Shown here: positions 59,236 through 64,000 of the stretch, in pieces
Position numbering within the stretch: the stretch's first letter is position 1
Layout of the letters: every line of letters begins with the position of its first letter
Assembly: GCA_963762075.1 (NCBI GenBank)
Contig: CAVXJC010000006.1
Location: 124,001 to 188,000 of the forward strand
Origin: JAOUEA01 sp963762075
GTDB taxonomy: Bacteria > Actinomycetota > UBA4738 > HRBIN12
Reading direction: 5' to 3'
Length of the DNA stretch: 64,000 nt
The notes under the pieces: model-generated
What the model was told of the DNA's origin: nothing
The model's database searches: none
What the model saw: only the letters and a program-made list of their open reading frames with translations
Program-made: the position numbers and the translations under genes

Positions 59236-59353
59236 GGCTCCTCCTTCGAGCAGAGGCCTGAAAAGCAGATGGCCGGAACGGCCTGCAGAGACATGCCTTC
59301 GTGCGAGCGATCCGTGACTGATGTCGCCGCGAGTGACCCGTAGGATGCCGACG

Positions 59354-59428
59354 GGGCCCGTAGCTCAGCCCGGTTAGAGCAGGGGGCTTTTAACCCTCGT
59401 GTCGCAGGTTCGAATCCTGCCGGGCCCA
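59354..59428 (+). tRNA. tRNA-Lys (anticodon TTT)
   Basis: A 75-base cloverleaf fits: the acceptor GGGCCCG pairs with CGGGCCC, the D arm has TAGCTCAGCC, the anticodon loop CTTTTAA gives anticodon TTT (Lys), and the T arm GCAGG-TTCGAAT-CCTGC is perfect. The 3' CCA is not encoded. A TAGGAT hexamer at 59341-59346, placed for a start just before the tRNA, could be its -10 element. Confidence 0.95.
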
Positions 59429-59484
59429 CCGAGGAATGGCTCGCGGACCCGCCCGTCCGGTCGCCGGCCGATAGCCTTGACCAC

Positions 59485-60450
59485 GTGCGCGATACCGGAC
59501 CGCTGTCGCCGTTCCTCGATGCCGGCGTCTGCGTGCTCGACGGCGGGCTCGCCTCCGAGCTGGAGCACCGCGGCGCTGATCTGGGCGACGCGCTCTGGTC
59601 CGCAAGGGTGCTGCTCGAGTCGCCCAGGGCGATCGTCGATGTGCACCGTGCCTACTTCGAGGCTGGGGCCGACGTGGCGATCACCGCCAGCTACCAGGCG
59701 AGCGAGCAAGGGTTCGCCGCTCGCGGCATCGACCACGAGGGAACCGCCACGCTGCTGCGGCGTAGCGTGGAGCTCGCACGCGACGCCCGTGACGAGTGGC
59801 TGGCAAGCGCCGAAGGGACCGCGCGAGCGCGGCCGCGGCCGCTCGTGGCCGCGTCGGTCGGCCCTTACGGCGCGGTGCTCGCCGACGGATCGGAGTACCG
59901 GGGCGACTACGGCGTCTCACGACGGAGGCTGAAGGACTTCCACCTCGCGCGGCTCGAGCCCCTCGTGGAGGCCGCGCCCGACATGCTCGCGATCGAGACT
60001 ATCCCCTCGGCGCTCGAGGCCGAGGCCGTCGTCGAGGCGCTCGGCCAGCTCGGCGACCCCCGGCCCGCGTGGTGCACGTTCACCCTGCGCGACGGGGCGC
60101 ATCTCGCAGACGGCGGGTCGCTCGACGATGCGATCGAGGCCGTGACCGCCTCGGCGTCGGCCGTGGCGGTCGGTGTGAATTGCTCGCCGCCGCACTCGAC
60201 TCTCGAAGGGGTCGCCCGAATCGCGTCGAAGGCCACGCACCCGGTGATCGCCTACCCGAATCGTGGCGCCGACTGGGACGCGACGGCGAAGGCCTGGACG
60301 GGCGGCGCCGGCGTCGATATGGCTGCGGTCGCCGTCGGGCTGGTCGAAGCAGGCGCGACGATCGTTGGCGGGTGCTGTGGCACAGGACCCGACGACGTGC
60401 GTGCGATCGCGACGGCCGTCGGCGCCCCCGTTGCGAACGGCCACGCATAG
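59485..60450 (+). CDS. mmuM: Homocysteine S-methyltransferase family protein
   Basis: This 321-residue protein methylates homocysteine, probably from S-methylmethionine. It has the N-terminal VCVLDGGLASELEHRGADL, GADVAITASYQASEQGFAAR, and zinc-ligand Cys in VGVNCSPPHS and VGGCCGTGPDDVRA. The family also includes other thiol methyltransferases. A GTG at 59485 is the start, 56 bases after the tRNA. The glycosylase gene follows after 9 bases, so the two are probably one transcript. Confidence 0.9.
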   Translation: MRDTGPLSPFLDAGVCVLDGGLASELEHRGADLGDALWSARVLLESPRAIVDVHRAYFEAGADVAITASYQASEQGFAARGIDHEGTATLLRRSVELARDARDEWLASAEGTARARPRPLVAASVGPYGAVLADGSEYRGDYGVSRRRLKDFHLARLEPLVEAAPDMLAIETIPSALEAEAVVEALGQLGDPRPAWCTFTLRDGAHLADGGSLDDAIEAVTASASAVAVGVNCSPPHSTLEGVARIASKATHPVIAYPNRGADWDATAKAWTGGAGVDMAAVAVGLVEAGATIVGGCCGTGPDDVRAIATAVGAPVANGHA

Positions 60451-60459
60451 GCTCGCGAG

Positions 60460-61365
60460 ATGTCGACGATGCTTGCGCGCACGTTCCCGATCACCGGACC
60501 GCTCGACCTTCGTCGCACGATGCTGCCGCTGATGCGTGGCACCGGCGACCCCACCATGCTGATCGGCGACCGGGAGGTCTGGCGAGCGACCCGCACCCAC
60601 GACGGCCTCGCCACCCTGCACCTCGTGCTCGACCCGGACCGGCTGGTCGCCGAGGCTTGGGGACCCGGCGCCGGTGAATCGCTGGAGGCCGCGCGGGGAT
60701 GGGCAGGCCTGCTCGATGACGATCGAAGCTTCCGGCCGCACCATCGCGTCGTGGACAAGCTTCATCGGCGGTTGCGGGGAGTGCGGCTCACCCGAACCGG
60801 GCGGCCCACCGAGGCGCTGATCCCCGCCGTGCTCGAGCAGAAGGTGACGGGGCTCGAGGCTCGGCGCGCCTACCGGCGACTGGCGTTGGCCGTCGGCGAG
60901 CCGGCCCCCGGCCCGCTGGATCTCGTCGCGCCGCCCGACCCAGCCGCGGTCGCGACGATGCCGTCGTTCAGCATGCATCCGTTCGGCCTCGAACGACGCA
61001 GAGCCGAGCGGCTCATCCGCTTGTGCGCACGTGCCAGGGAGATCGACGCGCTCGCGGAGCTTCCGGCGGCAGAAGCACGTGAGCGCCTGCAGACATTCCC
61101 CGGCATCGGGCCGTGGACCGCCGCGGAGGTGGCACGGCTCGCCCTCGGCGACGCCGATGCCGTGTCTGTCGGTGACTTCCACCTGCCGAACGTGGTGGCG
61201 TGGGCGCTCGCGCGTGAGCCTCGAGGCAGCGATGCCCGCATGCTCGAGCTGCTCGCACCGTACGCGGGTCACCGGGGCAGGGTGCAGCGTCTGCTCGAGG
61301 CCGGAGGCATCAGGGCGCCGACGTTCGGTCCGAGATCGGACGTGCGAGCGATCGACCGCATCTGA
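60460..61365 (+). CDS. DNA-3-methyladenine glycosylase II (AlkA-like)
   Basis: This 301-residue HhH-GPD glycosylase excises alkylated bases. The C-terminal HhH (LQTFPGIGPWTAAEVARLAL) and the catalytic Asp in DADAVSVGDFHLPN are present. The N-terminal half has LIPAVLEQKVTGLEARRAYR, typical of AlkA. No iron-sulfur Cys set is present. The start is an ATG at 60460. A DNA-repair role in alkylation stress is expected from the family; no ada-type regulator is nearby. Confidence 0.88.
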   Translation: MSTMLARTFPITGPLDLRRTMLPLMRGTGDPTMLIGDREVWRATRTHDGLATLHLVLDPDRLVAEAWGPGAGESLEAARGWAGLLDDDRSFRPHHRVVDKLHRRLRGVRLTRTGRPTEALIPAVLEQKVTGLEARRAYRRLALAVGEPAPGPLDLVAPPDPAAVATMPSFSMHPFGLERRRAERLIRLCARAREIDALAELPAAEARERLQTFPGIGPWTAAEVARLALGDADAVSVGDFHLPNVVAWALAREPRGSDARMLELLAPYAGHRGRVQRLLEAGGIRAPTFGPRSDVRAIDRI

Positions 61366-61446
61366 TGACAGCGGACGCCGCTCGTGCAGGCTTCCTCGCT
61401 CATGGATCGGCGTTCCACCCTGGCTCGACGTCGCTAGCATGCACGG

Positions 61447-61956
61447 ATGGATGCCGACAGCCTGCTGGCACTTGCCCGCTACCACGCATGGGCGAACGAC
61501 CGGATCCTGGCAACGGCGGCGAGTCTGACGGTCGAGGCGCTCCATCGACCTGCGACGCTCGACCGCGGAAGCGCCTTCGAGACGATCAGACATCTCGTGG
61601 ACGTCGACTGGAGCTGGAGGCAGTTCTGCGTCGGGAACGACATCGGAGAGACCTACGTCTGGGATCACGGATTCACCCTGGACGAGATCCAGCAGCTCCA
61701 TGCATTCTCCCTCGAGGAGGACGGGCGCCTGCGGGACTACGTCACATCGCTCGACCAAACCACGCTCGACGAACGCCTGGTGCTGAGTGAGGAGCCAGAC
61801 GACGCGGTCCCTCGTTGGCTCATCCTCACCCACGTCGTGAACCACGGAACCCAGCACCGAAGCGAGCTCGCCCGGTACTTCACGGTCTGCGGGCAATCAC
61901 CTGGCGATCTTGACCTGCTGGATGCGCTCAGGCTGCCGTGGCCGGGCGAGGACTGA
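61447..61956 (+). CDS. DinB-fold (DUF664-like) protein
   Basis: This 169-residue four-helix DinB/YfiT-fold protein has HAWANDRILATAASLTVEAL near the N-terminus, FETIRHLVDVDWSWRQFC and a C-terminal ILTHVVNHGTQHRSELARYF. The three His (in IRHL, VNHG, TQHR) match the usual metal site. Such enzymes include mycothiol-dependent and bacillithiol-dependent transferases, which fits the presence of mshA; the actual reaction is unknown. The ATG start at 61447 is used. The codons after its stop remain open (see the finding on 61957-62136). Confidence 0.85.
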   Translation: MDADSLLALARYHAWANDRILATAASLTVEALHRPATLDRGSAFETIRHLVDVDWSWRQFCVGNDIGETYVWDHGFTLDEIQQLHAFSLEEDGRLRDYVTSLDQTTLDERLVLSEEPDDAVPRWLILTHVVNHGTQHRSELARYFTVCGQSPGDLDLLDALRLPWPGED

Positions 61957-61989
61957 ACCAGCGCCCGCCATGACCACCTGCTCCTCGAC

Positions 61990-62136
61990 GTGTGGAGACG
62001 TCGCACACGTGCAAGGCACGCGAACCACGTGGAGAACAGGATCCTCGCCGCGGTCCGGGACCCGGAACGGATGCTGGTCTCGACCGAAGCGACACCGGCC
62101 GCGCTTCTGACCATGACCCAGGCTGCGCTCAGCTGA
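61990..62136 (+). pseudogene. Possible gene remnant after the DinB-fold gene
   Basis: In the same frame as the upstream DinB-fold gene, beyond its stop, another 59 codons remain open to a TGA at 62134. From a GTG at 61990 this would give 48 residues (VWRRRTRARHANHVENRILA, then AVRDPERMLVSTEATPAALL). The sequence looks protein-like rather than random and has no recognised relative. It is probably the tail of a deleted gene. No start is convincing, so treat it as a fragment. Confidence 0.25.
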
Positions 62137-62177
62137 GCGCCATCTGCCCGCGCGACGCCGATACTTACACTCGTCGC

Positions 62178-62693
62178 ATGTCCATCACCGCCTTGCGACC
62201 CTTCCACGAGGGATGGGCCAAGCACCAAGCACTGGTCATCGATGCACTCCGGGGACTCACCCCTGAACAGCTCGACCTTCGGACCGCTCCCCATCAATGG
62301 GCGATCTGGCAGTTGGCCGGGCACGTCGCCGGCTCGCGCGCGTATTGGTTCCACGACGTGCTTGGCGAAGGCGACCCATTGACCAGGAACCTCTTCCGCG
62401 TCGAGAGCACGACCGTTCCAGGTCTCCCGTTGGAAGATGCCGGATGGGAAGACGACGAGGACCATCCCAGGGGCGTCCAGGAACTCGTGGACGGGCTCAG
62501 GCGAACGTGGACCACCGTGGACGACTGCCTTCGACGCTGGAACGCCGAGGAGCTGAACGTCTCGGTCGAGCGATCGGATAGAACGCATCACCGAGGCTGG
62601 GTCGTGTGGCACGTGATGGAGCACGACCTCCACCACGGCGGTGAGATATCGCAGATCCTCGGGAGCAACGGGCTGCCAGGCCTCGATGTCTGA
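62178..62693 (+). CDS. Second DinB-fold protein
   Basis: This 171-residue DinB/YfiT-fold protein has MSITALRPFHEGWAKHQALV, QWAIWQLAGHVAGSRAYWFH, and VVWHVMEHDLHHGGEISQIL. The His in AGHVAG and the two in EHDLHHGG are the expected metal ligands. It is only weakly like the DinB-fold protein 200 bases upstream, so tandem duplication is not recent. Such proteins may transfer thiols such as mycothiol; no substrate is implied. The ATG at 62178 is used. Confidence 0.85.
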   Translation: MSITALRPFHEGWAKHQALVIDALRGLTPEQLDLRTAPHQWAIWQLAGHVAGSRAYWFHDVLGEGDPLTRNLFRVESTTVPGLPLEDAGWEDDEDHPRGVQELVDGLRRTWTTVDDCLRRWNAEELNVSVERSDRTHHRGWVVWHVMEHDLHHGGEISQILGSNGLPGLDV

Positions 62694-63128
62694 ACGACGA
62701 CCGATCGCACCGGGCGATGGAACCTACACTCGCGCCTTCATGGATCCAGCTCCACCACCTCTCCCCGGACGAGGCGTGAAGAGGCTTCTCCTGAACGTGT
62801 CGAGGTGTCGCACCTTTGCGATCGACGGCTCGCCCTGTGAAGGGTGATCAGCCGCTCCGCTCGAGAACCCTGCGCGCGGTCAGACCGTCGCCGAGCATCA
62901 GGGCGTACCTTCCACCTGGAGTCGCGCTCGGGTTCCTCGTCCAGGAGCTCAGCGTGAACACCCATGGTTCCTCGACCGCGCTGCGGTCCGCAGAGGACAG
63001 CATCGCCAAGCGCCGACGAGTGCCATGCGCGCCTCACCGACCTCCATCGGCGTCAGCGTAGTTCCAGGCCGGCAACGCATCTACCGTATCCTCGGAGAGA
63101 TGAGCCTCGCGCGAATGGCGTCGATCTC
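62694..63128. other. Gene-poor stretch
   Basis: These 435 bases between a DinB-fold gene and the exonuclease gene hold no gene that I can support firmly. The best candidate is a 51-residue minus-strand frame at 62848-63003. Short plus-strand frames of about 35 codons have no character. I see no strong terminator, tRNA or repeat here. The end must contain the promoter of the exonuclease gene. Confidence 0.4.
62848..63003 (-). CDS. Possible small protein, unrecognised
   Basis: A 51-codon frame starts MLSSADRSAVEEPWVFTLSS and ends ALMLGDGLTARRVLERSG. It has about 84 percent G or C at third positions, in line with real genes here, and a natural-looking composition. No ribosome site or family is evident; it may be a remnant of a larger gene. 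Confidence 0.25.
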   Translation of the reverse strand: MLSSADRSAVEEPWVFTLSSWTRNPSATPGGRYALMLGDGLTARRVLERSG

Positions 63129-64000
63129 GTGACTCACAAACTCCTTCTGGACGTGTCGAGCCTCGCGTATCGGGCGTACTTCGCGATGAAGGACACGGTC
63201 CGTGCCCCCGACGGGCGATCGATGGGCGCTGTGCACGGGTATCTGGGCATGGTTACGCGGCTCGTCGCGACCCGCCGCCCGGACTCGGTCGTGCACGTGT
63301 ACGACCACGATTGGCGCCCGATGGCGCGTACATCGCTCTACGCCGGGTACAAGGCCGATCGCCCGCCCGAACCCGACGACCTCACACCGCAGTTCGTGCT
63401 CCTGCGCGGCATGCTCGAAGCCACCGGCGCAACCCAGGCTCACTCCCCCGACTGGGAAGCCGAAGACGCGATCGGTGCGATCTGCGCGCGCGGAGAGCCG
63501 ACCGATCGATTCGAGATCGTGAGCGGTGACCGCGATCTTCTGCAACTCGTGCACGACCCCGAGATCCGACTGCTGTACACCCTCCGTGGAGTGAGCGAGC
63601 TGCGCGAGTTCGATGAGGCGACGGTGCTCGAACATTACGGCGTGCCCGCAAGTCGCTACGCCGAGTTCGCGATCCTGCGCGGCGATCCTTCCGACGGCCT
63701 GCCGGGTGTTCGAGGAGTGGGCGAGAAGACCGCCCGCGCACTCGTGCAGTCCTACGACGGCATCGACGAGATGCTCGCCGACGCCGCAACCGGGCGACCA
63801 TCGCCCGGACCACTGAAAGGTTCGCCGGCTCTGCGCTCCCGGCTGCTCGACGCCGCCGACTATCTCGCCTCGATGCGACAACTGGTACCGATCAAGACCG
63901 ATGCGCCGCTCGAGGTGTGGGCCGGGGCCCGCGACGACGAGGTCGCGGACGAGCTCGCCGAGATCAACGGTCTGCGTGGTCCGGTTCGGCGACTCCGAGC
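63129..64000 (+). CDS. 5'-3' exonuclease, C-terminus beyond the window
   Basis: The product is a FEN/Pol I N-terminal-type nuclease: LLLDVSSLAYRAYFAMKDTV near the N-terminus, YAGYKADRPPEPDDL, DWEAEDAIGAIC and EIVSGDRDLLQLVHD with metal-binding Asp, and a helix-hairpin-helix in GDPSDGLPGVRGVGEKTARA. Stand-alone proteins of this kind are common in actinobacteria and process flaps or RNA primers. The start is a GTG at 63129. At least 290 residues are present, and no polymerase domain has begun by the edge, so a stand-alone nuclease is likeliest. Confidence 0.9.
   Translation, partial: MTHKLLLDVSSLAYRAYFAMKDTVRAPDGRSMGAVHGYLGMVTRLVATRRPDSVVHVYDHDWRPMARTSLYAGYKADRPPEPDDLTPQFVLLRGMLEATGATQAHSPDWEAEDAIGAICARGEPTDRFEIVSGDRDLLQLVHDPEIRLLYTLRGVSELREFDEATVLEHYGVPASRYAEFAILRGDPSDGLPGVRGVGEKTARALVQSYDGIDEMLADAATGRPSPGPLKGSPALRSRLLDAADYLASMRQLVPIKTDAPLEVWAGARDDEVADELAEINGLRGPVRRLR

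Noticed and set aside
1..64000. Mobile elements, prophage, CRISPR arrays, rRNA genes, defence islands.
   Set aside because: I looked for transposase, integrase and Cas-like proteins, regular short repeats and rRNA segments and saw none. Accessory genes appear as single genes among housekeeping genes.

Overview
This is a GC-rich chromosomal segment of an actinomycete-type bacterium (phylum Actinomycetota). The evidence is mycothiol biosynthesis (mshA), a GlnR-type orphan regulator, type I glutamine synthetase with a GlnE adenylyltransferase, the clpS-DUF2017 pair, an RsiG-like protein and a DinB2-type polymerase. Gene order does not match Streptomyces or Mycobacterium as I remember them, so a less-studied class is likely. 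I cannot name it. I saw no insertion sequences, integrases, CRISPR arrays or phage genes.

Layout. 1-1.4 kb: a truncated phosphatase-family gene, clpS and a DUF2017 gene. 1.4-10.7 kb: an eight-gene minus-strand operon, mostly with 4-base stop/start overlaps. In order of transcription it holds an aldehyde dehydrogenase, a class III aminotransferase, two CoA-transferase subunits, an unknown protein, a second class III aminotransferase, an AcuC/HDAC-like deacetylase and pyruvate kinase. It looks like amine or amino-acid catabolism feeding central metabolism. 10.8-13.6 kb: a hydrolase-cyclase fusion, a FAH-family protein and an exported protein. 13.7-20.8 kb: a minus-strand block with a small basic protein, proC, a TetR regulator, a probable new structured ncRNA, mshA, asparaginase, an HD-GYP protein, an RsiG-like c-di-GMP sensor and an M23 peptidase. 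20.9-25.3 kb: sulfate assimilation (sat and cysH diverging from a palindrome), a sulfatase and a lipid kinase. 25.4-31.2 kb: MoaD, a hydrolase, glnR, a flavoprotein, GNAT and glnA with a GlnR-like box. 31.3-43.0 kb: mixed accessory and housekeeping genes, including a second hydrolase-cyclase fusion, a Calx-beta protein, a DinB2-like polymerase, a fasciclin lipoprotein, a molybdopterin oxidoreductase, MscL and an SDR. 43.0-55.7 kb: glnE, a complete leucine-degradation (liu) cluster with an acyl-CoA synthetase, ridA and a second glutamine synthetase. 55.8-64 kb: a cupredoxin, nadE, a SIMPL protein, tRNA-Lys, mmuM, an AlkA-like glycosylase, two DinB-fold proteins and a truncated 5'-3' exonuclease.

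Three themes stand out. First, nitrogen control: GlnR, two glutamine synthetases and GlnE are all within 30 kb, and GlnR-like motifs lie upstream of both synthetase genes. Second, c-di-GMP: an RsiG-like coiled coil sits next to an HD-GYP protein. Third, an apparently undescribed RNA gene at 15.36-15.71 kb has its own promoter, a closing stem, canonical tetraloop hairpins and a terminator-like hairpin.

Reading frames are clean over most of the window. Between 47.2 and 51.8 kb, however, about ten single-base indels interrupt five otherwise well-conserved genes. This suggests a locally poor assembly, or very recent inactivation of leucine catabolism.
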